Made by a program: the position numbers and the translations under genes
Shown here: piece by piece, positions 16,165 to 24,608 of the stretch
Layout: every line of letters begins with the position of its first letter
Numbering within the stretch: the first letter of the stretch is position 1
From: Rhizobium sp. L1K21
GTDB taxonomy: Bacteria; Pseudomonadota; Alphaproteobacteria; Rhizobiales; Rhizobiaceae
NCBI RefSeq assembly: GCF_024055895.1
Contig: NZ_JAMXLE010000003.1
Coordinates: 124,001-188,000 of the forward strand
Direction: 5' to 3'
DNA: 64,000 nt
Notes under the pieces: generated by a model
Told to the model about the DNA's origin: nothing
Database searches by the model: none
The model's input: the letters and a program-made list of their open reading frames with translations, nothing else

Positions 16165-17297
16165 GGCAAGCGGTCGATAATAGCTTGGGCTGAATTGCCG
16201 GCACCGTTCAAATCGAAGCCGGATCTGTCGGGAACCGGTTTTGCCATCGCCGCATCAATGGCTGCGGCCAGCGTTTGCGGTGAGAGATCATCGGGGTGAA
16301 TGACCTCGGCAAAACCAAGTTTTCGTAAAGCCTCACCACGATTGAGCTGCTCGGTTTCGACACCATCCGAAATCGGCACAACGACGGCGCGGGTGCCGGA
16401 CTCAAACAGGTCGGAAATCGTGTTATAGCCGCAGCGCGAAATCGAAAGCTTCGTCTGCCGCATCACGCCCCTGAGATTATCGACAAAGGGAACGAGCGTC
16501 ACATTGGGGCCGACCTCGCTTTTGAGCCTGCCGACAGTATCATCATCCATGTTGATGCCGTAGGCGATCAGCCATCTGGCGTCTTTCATGGAAGAAAGCG
16601 CCATCGCATCGATCACTGCCAGCAGCAATTCGTGCCCCAGCACACCGCCACCAACGGACACGACCACATCGGCATTGACCTCCGGAACCGGCTTGGTGTC
16701 CGGCTCCGGTGCAACGATGCCGGTGTAAATCAGCTTTTCGGCAAAGCGTGTTGCCGGAGGGAATGTTTCTTCAAGCCGATTGAGCGCACTGTCGCCGTGG
16801 ACCAGGATGTGATCGAAATATTGCTCGACATAACCCACCGCTTCCTCATAGCGCTCCGGCTTCCAGTTTTCCTGCAGAATGTCGCGCACGGACGAAAAGA
16901 TGCGGATATCGCGCCCGCTTCGGCGGGCCGCATCCAGCAGGGGCAGAAGCTCAAAGCGCATCTGGCGGCGACCGAGCGGGAAGGTTTCCGTGACAATCGC
17001 ATCCGGCTCACTCTGGCGGAAAATATCGAGCAGCATATCGGTGCGGCGCTGCTTATAGGCGTCGTCGGCGACCGTGCCGTCCGGCGCTTCCATCTCCCGA
17101 AACACCTTGCGCCCGCCCCGCAAGGCAGGGAGATAGTGGATATTGGCACCATCGACGGAGAAATTCGGAACCGGCTCACCGCCGAAGACAAAATCCACCT
17201 GCTGGCCGGCCTTGACCAGAGCACGTGCAATCCGCATCGAACGGAACACATGGCCGACACCCATAAGGTGTTGCATATAATAAAGAATCTTCCCCAC
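16161..17297 (-). CDS. Glycosyltransferase, GT28/MurG-like superfamily (paralog)
   Basis: A GT-B glycosyltransferase of 378 residues, paralogous to the one at 3137. YYMQHLMGVGHVFRS parallels HDTFGLGHLRRS, IFSSVRDILQENW parallels the LRDVLDSP segment, KLIYTGIV parallels KMVYTGFL, and the donor domain has SVGGGVLGHELL and SRCGYNTISDLFESGTRAVV. I place the start at a GTG (17297) preceded by AGAAAGG, directly before the conserved KILYYMQH; a TTG five codons upstream is the alternative. First gene of the GT28-like/GT4/deacetylase operon. Its promoter lies in the 93 bases shared with the divergent methyltransferase gene. Confidence 0.82.
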   Translation of the reverse strand: MGKILYYMQHLMGVGHVFRSMRIARALVKAGQQVDFVFGGEPVPNFSVDGANIHYLPALRGGRKVFREMEAPDGTVADDAYKQRRTDMLLDIFRQSEPDAIVTETFPLGRRQMRFELLPLLDAARRSGRDIRIFSSVRDILQENWKPERYEEAVGYVEQYFDHILVHGDSALNRLEETFPPATRFAEKLIYTGIVAPEPDTKPVPEVNADVVVSVGGGVLGHELLLAVIDAMALSSMKDARWLIAYGINMDDDTVGRLKSEVGPNVTLVPFVDNLRGVMRQTKLSISRCGYNTISDLFESGTRAVVVPISDGVETEQLNRGEALRKLGFAEVIHPDDLSPQTLAAAIDAAMAKPVPDRSGFDLNGAGNSAQAIIDRLP

Positions 17298-17390
17298 GGG
17301 AACCTTTCTCAAAGACTTTTGATTGCGTCGGCAAGCATTGCTGTGTAACTCAATAAGTCAACATCAATCACAGATGAAAACGAGAAATTT

Positions 17391-17942
17391 ATGGGCAAGC
17401 CACCGGATTGGGTTCGCGTTGTCATGCACCGCGAAACAGAAGAATGGGTTCGCGAACTTGGACCCGAGAATATGGACGCTTTCGAGATTTCGGGGCACAA
17501 ATGGCAGCGCTTCCCATTTCGCAGTTTTTCCAATTCCAGCTTTCCCGAACTGGATATTTGTGAACAGAAACCGGAAGGCGAATATGACATCGTGTTTGCC
17601 GAGCAGGTTTGGGAACATCTGAAATATCCCTATCGCGCGGCAAAAAACGTTCTGTCCGTGCTGCGCCCCGGCGGCTGGTTTCTGGTCACCGTGCCGATCC
17701 TGATCCGCTACCACCCTCACCCGATTGACTGCAGCCGCTGGACGGCAACGGGCCTACGTTACTTTCTGGAAGAATGCGGGTTTGACCCTGCACAAATCCG
17801 CACCAACCAGTGGGGCAACCGCGACGCTCTCATCGCCAATCTCGATCGCTGGGTCCGCTTTGAAGAGGGCAATCACCGGCTGGACAATGAAGAGAATTTC
17901 CCGGTCTCTGCCTGGGCGCTTGCCCGCAAACCGCTTGGCTGA
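17391..17942 (+). CDS. Class I SAM-dependent methyltransferase
   Basis: A 183-residue Methyltransf_11-like protein. The usual glycine-rich motif I is degenerate (MDAFEISGHKW), but motif IV/V regions are clear: YDIVFAEQVWEHLKYPYRA and LRPGGWFLVTVPIL. CSRWTATGLRYFLEECGF is typical of sugar or glycan-cluster methyltransferases. It is short for the fold (usually 200-250) but has no visible frameshift. It lies 25 bases ahead of the epimerase gene and diverges from the glycosyltransferase operon, so a role in O- or C-methylation of the glycan is plausible but not shown. Confidence 0.78.
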   Translation: MGKPPDWVRVVMHRETEEWVRELGPENMDAFEISGHKWQRFPFRSFSNSSFPELDICEQKPEGEYDIVFAEQVWEHLKYPYRAAKNVLSVLRPGGWFLVTVPILIRYHPHPIDCSRWTATGLRYFLEECGFDPAQIRTNQWGNRDALIANLDRWVRFEEGNHRLDNEENFPVSAWALARKPLG

Positions 17943-17967
17943 CAATAGCCAAACTGGAGCTTGAAAA

Positions 17968-18978
17968 ATGCGCACTGCCCTTGTCACCGGCTCGTCCGGC
18001 TTTATCGGCTTTTTTCTCAGCCGGCGTTTGCTGGAAGACGGTTTCCGCGTGATCGGTATCGACAATCTGTCCGACTATTATGATGTCGGGCTGAAACAGC
18101 GCCGCCAGGCGATGCTGCAGCAAAATGCCCATTTCCAGGTGATTAACGAAAGCATCGAGACACCCGGCCTCCTGATGAAGCTGTTTGAGGCCGAAAGGCC
18201 CGATGTGGTTGTTCATCTGGCCGCACAGGCAGGCGTTCGCTACTCCATAGAAAATCCACGCACCTATCTGGAAAGCAATATCGTCGGCACATTCGAATTG
18301 CTGGAGGCCGCGCGCGCCTTTCCGCCGCAGCATACGCTGATGGCGTCCACCTCGTCGGCCTATGGTGCCAATACGGAAATGCCGTATCGCGAGACGGTCA
18401 AGGCCGATCATCAGATGTCGTTTTACGCGGCGACGAAAAAAGCAAATGAGTCCATGGCGCATTCCTATGCGCATCTCTTCGGCTTGCCGGTTACCATGTT
18501 CCGCTTCTTCACGGTCTATGGACCCTGGGGCCGCCCTGACATGGCGCTCTTCAAATTCACCAAGGCCATTTTGAACGGAGAATCCATCGACGTTTATAAC
18601 CATGGCGACATGAAGCGCGACTTCACCTATGTCGAAGACTTGGTACACGCCATCCGCCTGCTGATTGATGCCGTGCCGGTGCGGCCCGAAGACGGCGTGG
18701 TGCCGGATGGCGACAGCCTCTCACCGGTTGCGCCCTGGCGGGTGGTCAATATCGGCAATTCCAACTCGGTGCAGTTGACCGAATACATCAGCGCCATCGA
18801 AGCGGCGACGGGCCGCAAAGCGGAGCGCAACCTGATGCCGATGCAGGCGGGTGATGTGCCGGCCACCTGGGCCGATGCCTCGCTCTTGAAGTCGCTGACG
18901 GGCTATGCGCCGCAAACCAGTATCGAACAGGGCGTGAAGGCCTTTGTCGATTGGTATCGCGATTATTACAAAACCTGA
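17968..18978 (+). CDS. NAD-dependent epimerase, UDP-glucuronate 4-epimerase-like
   Basis: Extended short-chain dehydrogenase of 336 residues. The NAD site TGSSGFIGFF (residues 7-16) is followed by VVHLAAQAGVRYSIENP, typical of UDP-glucuronate 4-epimerases (LpsL/Cap1J group). The catalytic STSSAYG...YAATKKANE gives the Tyr-x3-Lys pair, and RFFTVYGPWGRPDMALFKFT is diagnostic for the uronate-binding subgroup. It would supply UDP-galacturonate for a surface glycan. GCTTGAAAA-type spacing after TGGAG supports the ATG. Probable cotranscription with the methyltransferase. Substrate is inferred from family signatures. Confidence 0.85.
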   Translation: MRTALVTGSSGFIGFFLSRRLLEDGFRVIGIDNLSDYYDVGLKQRRQAMLQQNAHFQVINESIETPGLLMKLFEAERPDVVVHLAAQAGVRYSIENPRTYLESNIVGTFELLEAARAFPPQHTLMASTSSAYGANTEMPYRETVKADHQMSFYAATKKANESMAHSYAHLFGLPVTMFRFFTVYGPWGRPDMALFKFTKAILNGESIDVYNHGDMKRDFTYVEDLVHAIRLLIDAVPVRPEDGVVPDGDSLSPVAPWRVVNIGNSNSVQLTEYISAIEAATGRKAERNLMPMQAGDVPATWADASLLKSLTGYAPQTSIEQGVKAFVDWYRDYYKT

Positions 18979-18987
18979 CACAGGCGC

Positions 18988-19782
18988 TCACGCTGTGGAA
19001 GCCACTTGCAGGAATTGCGCCTGAACCTCCATTTGTTCAGCCCCCATGTCATCGCCGCTGATGATCGTCTTGCCCATGTGGCGGGCGGCGGCGACAAATC
19101 TGGTATCGGTCGGGCTGGTCACTGCATCACAGCAAAGCAAGGCACGTTCGATCACCATCTCTGAAAACGGCAGCGGATCGGTGTCTTTCTTGCCAAGGGT
19201 GGTCGCGTTGATCAGAATATCACTTTGGGCGGCGGAAGCTGTGATTTCGACATTTGGCCAATAGATATCAAGCAGACGCATGAGGTTTTCCCGTCGATCC
19301 GGATCAAGCTCCTCGATTTCCAGCCTTGTAATGCCCTTTTCACAAAGGCAATCGACAATGGCCAACCCGGCACCACCGCCAGCACCCACCACATGTGCGG
19401 TGCGCCCTTCGGGAGCAAACCCTGCCTTTTCCATGGCGTGGACCATTGCAAGGCCATCTGTCGCTTCGCCCCACAAGCGGCCGTCATTTTCCCGTCTGAT
19501 CGTATTCAGCGCCCCGAGCCGCCGGGCTCTGTCGGTCATGCCGTCCACGGCGAGAAACGCAGCCTGCTTGTGCGGATAGGTGACGGAACAGCCGAGCATA
19601 TTGCTGCTCGCACGCATCATCTGCCAAAATGCATCAAGCCCCGCAGGCGCGATGTCGAGGCCGAACATGACCGCATCAATCCCGCCTTCCTGAAAATAGC
19701 GGTTGAATGCGGGCGGGGAAAAAACGCCGGCCACCGGATGGCCGATAATGGGAAAAAGCCACGTCGCACCCGTAATTTGCAT
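18988..19782 (-). CDS. Shikimate dehydrogenase (AroE)-family protein with divergent substrate site
   Basis: A 264-residue AroE-fold NAD(P)-dependent dehydrogenase. The catalytic lysine is kept in SVTYPHKQAAF and the aspartate in EATDGLAM; the nucleotide loop is VVGAGGGAGLAI. Residues that hold shikimate in AroE are changed: the first serine of the HSxSP motif is lost (GVFSPPAF) and the asparagine of NTD is alanine (ATD). The substrate is therefore unlikely to be shikimate itself. I chose the ATG at 19782, which has GGAGGGCGAGGAA just upstream; an earlier ATG lies inside that ribosome site. Divergent from a GntR regulator and near a NitT/TauT transporter, which points to a catabolic role. Confidence 0.83.
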   Translation of the reverse strand: MQITGATWLFPIIGHPVAGVFSPPAFNRYFQEGGIDAVMFGLDIAPAGLDAFWQMMRASSNMLGCSVTYPHKQAAFLAVDGMTDRARRLGALNTIRRENDGRLWGEATDGLAMVHAMEKAGFAPEGRTAHVVGAGGGAGLAIVDCLCEKGITRLEIEELDPDRRENLMRLLDIYWPNVEITASAAQSDILINATTLGKKDTDPLPFSEMVIERALLCCDAVTSPTDTRFVAAARHMGKTIISGDDMGAEQMEVQAQFLQVASTA

Positions 19783-19806
19783 TTCCTCGCCCTCCATGTC
19801 CGATGC

Positions 19807-19842
19807 TTGACAGCTTTATTGGGAATTTCTAAAAATCTCCAA
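19807..19842 (+). promoter_or_regulatory. Sigma-70-like promoter and imperfect palindrome ahead of gntR
   Basis: TTGACA (19807-19812), a 17-base spacer and TAAAAA (19830-19835) give a good -35/-10 pair for the GntR gene starting at 19866. An imperfect 24-bp palindrome beginning TTGG and ending CCAA (19819-19842, 18 of 24 positions symmetric) covers the -10, as expected of an autoregulatory operator. It also lies in the leader of the divergent AroE-like gene. Confidence 0.45.
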
Positions 19843-19865
19843 CATTTTTCGAAATAGGGAACAGC

Positions 19866-20540
19866 ATGTTCTTCGGCAGATCACAGGAAGATGACGATAC
19901 AGTCGTGGCGATGCTGGCCTCTGCGCTCAGGCGTGACATTTCGTTCGGCGTCTTGCAACCCGACCAGAAATTGAAGATCGATGTTCTTCGCCAGCGTTAT
20001 GGCGGCTCGAACCATTCCATGCGCGAAACGCTGCGGCTGCTCTCGGCAGAAGGTCTTGTGGAGGCCACAAGCCAGCGCGGCTTTCGGGTGACGTCGGCGA
20101 CCGAAAGCGACCGTCGCGATATTCTCATGATCCGTCTGGAAGTCGAAAGACTCGGTCTTTCCCGGTCGCTTGCAACGGCCGGTGTGGAATGGGAAACGCG
20201 CATTGTGGCTGCCTTTCACGCGGCAGACCGCGCCGATCTGAAGGTTCAGCAAGAGCCGGACGACCTGACAGCGCTGGAGTGGGACGAGGCGTCGCGATCC
20301 ATGTCTGCGGCGATCATGAGCGCCTGCGGTTCGCCGCGCCTTGCTGATCTTGCCGAGAAGTTTTTCAACCAGTCACGCCGTTTCCGCCTTGCCCTGTTGC
20401 GGGAAGGACGGATCGATTTTACGGCCCGCAAGGCGCGACGCGACGCCTTGCAGCAAGCAATCCTGACCCGGCAAAACGACCGGGCGCTGTCGCTTCTTGA
20501 AGAGGAGATCACCGCCGATATCGGCGGACAGGAAAACTAA
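19866..20540 (+). CDS. GntR-family transcriptional regulator, FCD (FadR-like) subfamily
   Basis: DNA-binding regulator of 224 residues. The winged helix is in residues 10-75 (LRQRYGGSNHSMRETLRLLS, then EGLVEATSQRGFRV), and the all-helical FCD ligand domain follows, with RLEVERLGLSRSLA and the metal-ligand-bearing LLEEEITADI end. TAGGGAACAGC precedes the ATG. It is divergent from the AroE-like gene and 23 bases from the transporter binding-protein gene, so it most likely controls both units in response to a small organic acid or related effector. The effector is unknown. Confidence 0.87.
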   Translation: MFFGRSQEDDDTVVAMLASALRRDISFGVLQPDQKLKIDVLRQRYGGSNHSMRETLRLLSAEGLVEATSQRGFRVTSATESDRRDILMIRLEVERLGLSRSLATAGVEWETRIVAAFHAADRADLKVQQEPDDLTALEWDEASRSMSAAIMSACGSPRLADLAEKFFNQSRRFRLALLREGRIDFTARKARRDALQQAILTRQNDRALSLLEEEITADIGGQEN

Positions 20541-20563
20541 AACCAATAACCAGGGAGGAAATC

Positions 20564-21574
20564 ATGGTTTTATTCAACAGACGTCAGACACTCGGGCTTA
20601 TGGGTGCTGCGGCGGCAAGCCTCGCAACGCCGGCGATTGCACAGAACAAGAAAATTGTGGTGGGTGCGCTCAACCTTGCCAGCCATTCGGGCAGCTTTAT
20701 TGCTCTGGAGCGCGGCTACTTTGCAGATGCGGGCCTTGATGTTGAACTGAAGTTCTTCCAGGCTGCCCAGCCCATGGCCGTTGCGATTGCCAGCGGCGAC
20801 GTCGATTTTGGTGTAACGGCCATCACCGGTGGCCTGATTTCACTGGCCGATAAAGGCGCAGTCAAGGTCTTCGGCGGTGCTCTGACGGAAGAACCCGGCA
20901 TCGAAGGACAGAAGATCCTGGCCTCGAATGCAGCATTTGATGCAGGCGTGAAAACGCCGAAAGACATGGACGGCAAGCGCTTTGGCGTGACCACTGCCGG
21001 CTCATCTTTCCATTACATGGGCTCCAAGGTCGCAGAGAAGGAAGGCGTAAAGCTGGAATTTGTGCCACTGCAAAAGGTAGGCGCAGTGATTGGGGCGCTG
21101 AAGTCGGGTCAAATCGATGCGTGGTCCATCGTGCCGAATATTGCAGGCGGTCTCACCGGCGCTGACGCGGCCCATGAAATCGGCATTATTGCAGACTACC
21201 TGCCGAACTATCAGGTCACAACGCTGTTCACCTCTGCCAAAAACGCCAGTGACCGGCGCGAAGAGACGAAAGCGTTTCTCACGGGCTACAATCGCGGCGC
21301 AGCCGACTACAACGCAGCTATGGTGGACAAGACGGCTGATGACGCCGATGCACTCGTCGAAATCATCCACAAATATGTCTATTCCGACCAACCGATTGAA
21401 ACGGCGAGCGCATCGATCAAGGCCGGCTCCATGCGGCTTAGCAAGAATGCTGCGCTGAACCTGGCCTCAGTGCGTGATCAGCTGAGCTGGTTCCAGTCCG
21501 AGGACCTTGTCGACAAATCGATTTCCATCGAAACGCTGGTCGATACGTCCTACGTCGACATTATTGAAAATTAA
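20564..21574 (+). CDS. ABC transporter substrate-binding protein, NitT/TauT family
   Basis: Periplasmic binding protein of 336 residues. An N-terminal twin-arginine-like signal (FNRRQTLGLMGAAAASLA, cleavage near PAIAQN) precedes GALNLASHSGSFIALERGYF and ASGDVDFGVTAITGG, typical of the SsuA/TauA/ThiY-like fold (type II PBP). GAALTEEPG-like and FLTGYNRGAADYNAAM segments follow. A strong GGGAGGAAATC precedes the ATG. First transporter gene of an operon with ATPase, permease and FAD oxidoreductase. Ligands of this class include sulfonates, pyrimidines and aromatic acids; none can be chosen here. Confidence 0.87.
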   Translation: MVLFNRRQTLGLMGAAAASLATPAIAQNKKIVVGALNLASHSGSFIALERGYFADAGLDVELKFFQAAQPMAVAIASGDVDFGVTAITGGLISLADKGAVKVFGGALTEEPGIEGQKILASNAAFDAGVKTPKDMDGKRFGVTTAGSSFHYMGSKVAEKEGVKLEFVPLQKVGAVIGALKSGQIDAWSIVPNIAGGLTGADAAHEIGIIADYLPNYQVTTLFTSAKNASDRREETKAFLTGYNRGAADYNAAMVDKTADDADALVEIIHKYVYSDQPIETASASIKAGSMRLSKNAALNLASVRDQLSWFQSEDLVDKSISIETLVDTSYVDIIEN

Positions 21575-21636
21575 GGTCGGGAAGCGCCGGCGGCAATTAT
21601 CTGTCGCCGGCCTGTGCCTGCAAGGAACGCCTTGAA

Positions 21637-22404
21637 ATGGATATCAGACTGGATGCCATAAATCACTTTTATGGCAAGACCGAAATATTGAAGGACATAA
21701 CGATCGATATTCCGTCGGGAAAGATCGTGTGCCTCGTCGGGCCATCCGGCTGCGGCAAATCCACTTTGCTGCGTTTTGCAGGCGGTCTGGAGAAACCGAC
21801 TTCGGGACGTGTTCTGCAGCTTGGCGAGCCGCCGGAAGGCTGTCTCAACACCCTGACCTATGTGTTTCAGGATTTCGCGCTGCTGCCCTGGCGCAGCGTT
21901 CGCGGCAATATTTCCCTCGTGCTGGAAGACCACGGCATACGCGGCACCAAGGCTGATGCGATCATCACCGATGTGCTGGCCCGCACGCGCCTGACAGATT
22001 TCGACAAGGCGCTTCCCAAGCAGCTGTCCGGCGGCATGAAACAACGTGTCGCGATTGCCCGGGCGCTTGCCGTCAATCCGGCAGTGCTGCTGATGGATGA
22101 GCCCCTGTCTGCGCTCGATAGCCAGACGCGCGAACTCTTGATGGACGATCTCGTAACGCTTTGGACACGCACGCCTTTTACAGCACTTTACGTGACCCAT
22201 AATCTGGCCGAAGCGGTGCGTCTTGGCCACCGGGTGGTCGTGCTTTCACGCCGACCCGGTCGCATCCGCGAAATCGTGGAAATCGACAAGCCGCTCGCCG
22301 AGCGCGGCTATGCCGATGCCGATCTGGAAATCATCCAGAAGCACCTGTGGGACTTGATGCGCGACGAAGCCCGCGCAGCCGAGGAGGAGTTGATCGATGT
22401 CTGA
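21637..22404 (+). CDS. ABC transporter ATP-binding protein, NitT/TauT family
   Basis: Cytoplasmic ATPase of 255 residues, SsuB/TauB type. Walker A is GPSGCGKST, the signature QLSGGMKQRVAIARALA, Walker B VLLMDEPLSALD, and the switch histidine VTHNLAEAV. The Q-loop reads VFQDFALLPWRSV, with LLPW as in nitrate/sulfonate/bicarbonate transporters. AAGGAACGCCTTGAA precedes the ATG. It overlaps the permease gene by 8 bases. Confidence 0.9.
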   Translation: MDIRLDAINHFYGKTEILKDITIDIPSGKIVCLVGPSGCGKSTLLRFAGGLEKPTSGRVLQLGEPPEGCLNTLTYVFQDFALLPWRSVRGNISLVLEDHGIRGTKADAIITDVLARTRLTDFDKALPKQLSGGMKQRVAIARALAVNPAVLLMDEPLSALDSQTRELLMDDLVTLWTRTPFTALYVTHNLAEAVRLGHRVVVLSRRPGRIREIVEIDKPLAERGYADADLEIIQKHLWDLMRDEARAAEEELIDV

Positions 22405-23227
22405 TACAGCCTTCGCCAATACGCCCCTGGCAGAAGAGACCCGGCAAAGCGAAGTCCGTTTTCGCGGTGGCGGTTTTGCGCCGCGCAATCGTCGCTGGGT
22501 CGGTTTTGTCGTCTTTGCGGTGCTGATCGGCTTGGCGGAGATTGGAACGCGCACCGGCTTCATCTCCAATCTTACCCTGCCTCGCCCGTCGGATGTGCTC
22601 GAAACCATCGTGCAGCTCTATCAGTCCGGCCTTCTGTTCAAACATCTTGTCCCCTCGCTCACCCGTCTGGTGGTTGGCGCGGCCCTGGGTGCCAGCATCG
22701 GCATTTCGGTCGGCGTCATGGTTGGGCTCTTCTCCTATGTGCGGGCCGGTCTGGTGCCCCTTCTCGCCGCCCTGTTCCCTATCCCCAAGATCGCGCTTCT
22801 GCCGCTTTTCGTTATCTGGTTCGGGATCGATGAAGGGTCCAAATATGCGCTCATTGCCTTTGGAACATTCACGCCGACGGCGGTTGCAACCTATAGCGCA
22901 GTGGACAATGTGGACCGTTCACTGATCCGCATGGGACAGAGCTTCGGACTTTCCTGGTTTTCCATCGTGCGCAAGATCGTGCTGCCCGGCGCCATGCCCG
23001 GCATTCTCTCCGGGCTGCGCATCAGTCTCGCCATCGCGATCATTCTGCTGGTGGCCGCCGAAATGCTTGGCGCGCAATATGGTATCGGTGCCTATATTCT
23101 CGAGGCCGGTTCGCTCTATGACCTCGAGCGGCTTTTTGCCGGCGTGGTGATCCTCTCGCTGCTGGGCGTTCTCGTCAGCACCGTCATTGGCATTATCGAG
23201 CGCAGGCTTCTGGGGTGGCGCACATGA
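22397..23227 (+). CDS. ABC transporter permease, NitT/TauT family
   Basis: Inner-membrane permease of 276 residues with six predicted helices after a hydrophilic N-terminus. The EAA coupling loop is MGQSFGLSWFSIVRKIVLPG, and AMPGILSGLRISLAIAIILL is the next helix, both typical of SsuC/TauC. FPIPKIALLPLFVIWFGID is the family signature in the middle. A GAGGAGGAG site precedes the ATG. It ends in an ATGA overlap with the FAD oxidoreductase gene, so transporter and enzyme are translated together. Confidence 0.9.
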   Translation: MSDTAFANTPLAEETRQSEVRFRGGGFAPRNRRWVGFVVFAVLIGLAEIGTRTGFISNLTLPRPSDVLETIVQLYQSGLLFKHLVPSLTRLVVGAALGASIGISVGVMVGLFSYVRAGLVPLLAALFPIPKIALLPLFVIWFGIDEGSKYALIAFGTFTPTAVATYSAVDNVDRSLIRMGQSFGLSWFSIVRKIVLPGAMPGILSGLRISLAIAIILLVAAEMLGAQYGIGAYILEAGSLYDLERLFAGVVILSLLGVLVSTVIGIIERRLLGWRT

Positions 23228-24453
23228 TCCGCCAGCCTGAGACAGATTATGACGTGATCGTTGCCGGAGGTGGTGCCGGAGGCGTGGGTGCAGCGCTCGG
23301 TGCCGCGCGCGAAGGCGCGAAAGTTCTGCTGATCGAAAAATATGGCTTTCTCGGCGGTGCTGCCACGACATCCAACGTGCTCGCCTATTGCGGCTTCTTC
23401 CAGCAGGGACCTGAACCCGTCAAGGCCGTTGGCGGGGTTGCCGATCTCGTTCTCGACGAGATGCGCGCGCTCGGTGTTTCCGCCGATCCTTTCCGCTCGC
23501 CGACAACGCATAACTGGATCATTCTGCTGGAGCCGGAAACGGTGAAGCTGGCGCTCGATAATGTTCTGCGCAAAAATGGCGTCGATGTGCTGCTGCATAC
23601 TCGTGTGGCAGCCGTGACGCGCACCGCAGACAGGCTTCATGCGCTGACCCTCGCCGGCATGGAAGGACGATGGCGTGTCGAGGCGGAAAACTATGTGGAC
23701 GCCACGGGTGACGCAAACCTGGCGCTGATTGCCGGCATTCCAAGCCGCATCGGCAATGAAGACGGCAGGCTGCAAGCCGCCTCCGGACCGATCCGTGTCG
23801 GCGGACGCAACCCCAATGTGCCGATTGACCGCAAGGCCATTATTGCGGCTTTTGAGGACTATAACAAAACCGGAGATTGGCCGACGGCGCGCACCGATGG
23901 CGGCATTTATACCGAGATCCCCATGACCGGCGAGATGTGGTGGATGATCTTCGATCATCCCATGGCCGATCTCAGTTCAGCAAGTTTCACCCGCGCAGAA
24001 CAGGCCTCTCGGGCCGCTGCCCACGACTATATCAACGTCTTGCGAAAATCCGTTCCGGGGTTTGAGAACGCCTATCTGGTGCAGACCGGACCGCAAATCG
24101 GCATCCGCGAAAGCCGGCACCCGCAGGCACGATATGAGCTCACCGGCGAAGACCTGCTGACCGGTCGTCGCAGAGCCGATGGCGTTGCCTATGCCGCATG
24201 GCCGATCGAGGATCATTCGGTGGCCGGCAAGCCGGTTTACAGATCGGTGGGCGGCGATGGTATTGCCGACATTCCACTCGACAGTTTACGGGCCAAGGGC
24301 GTTGATAATCTCTGCTATGCGGGCCGTGTGATCGGGGCCGACAGCGCGGCATACGCTTCAATCAGGGTTATGGGCACCGCCTTTGCCACCGGTGAAGCGG
24401 CTGGTCGTTTCAGTGCTTCCGGCGCGAACGGACTGAAAAATCTCTGGAAATAG
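23224..24453 (+). CDS. FAD-dependent oxidoreductase (PF12831-like)
   Basis: A 409-residue flavoprotein. The N-terminal dinucleotide motif is DVIVAGGGAGGVGAALGAAR (near residues 10-29), followed by LIEKYGFLGGAATTSNV, the 'FLGG' element of the FAD_oxidored family. YVDATGDANLALIAGIP and, near the end, LCYAGRVIGADSAAYASIRV followed by GTAFATGEAAG contact FAD. The start overlaps the permease stop (ATGA). No signal peptide is seen, so it is cytoplasmic. It has no fused ferredoxin or second domain. Its fixed place in the transporter operon suggests it attacks the imported compound; the reaction is unknown. Confidence 0.82.
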   Translation: MIRQPETDYDVIVAGGGAGGVGAALGAAREGAKVLLIEKYGFLGGAATTSNVLAYCGFFQQGPEPVKAVGGVADLVLDEMRALGVSADPFRSPTTHNWIILLEPETVKLALDNVLRKNGVDVLLHTRVAAVTRTADRLHALTLAGMEGRWRVEAENYVDATGDANLALIAGIPSRIGNEDGRLQAASGPIRVGGRNPNVPIDRKAIIAAFEDYNKTGDWPTARTDGGIYTEIPMTGEMWWMIFDHPMADLSSASFTRAEQASRAAAHDYINVLRKSVPGFENAYLVQTGPQIGIRESRHPQARYELTGEDLLTGRRRADGVAYAAWPIEDHSVAGKPVYRSVGGDGIADIPLDSLRAKGVDNLCYAGRVIGADSAAYASIRVMGTAFATGEAAGRFSASGANGLKNLWK

Positions 24454-24608
24454 AGAGACGCTGCACGGCCTGTATTGCTCGACATGACAGCGCAAACAGG
24501 CTTGACCGTGCGCTATGGGCAAAGGTTAATAGAGGCCACGCCGCTTTCTGGCGCTGGCCAGGTCAAAAGCGATTGTCGCGCAAACGGTCGGCCCCGATAG
24601 CGTAACCA

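Noticed and set aside
24463-24511. Long inverted repeat GCACGG/CCGTGC with inner CCTGT/ACAGG after the FAD oxidoreductase gene
   Set aside because: Asymmetric loops and no U-run; not convincing as a terminator and no known element matches.
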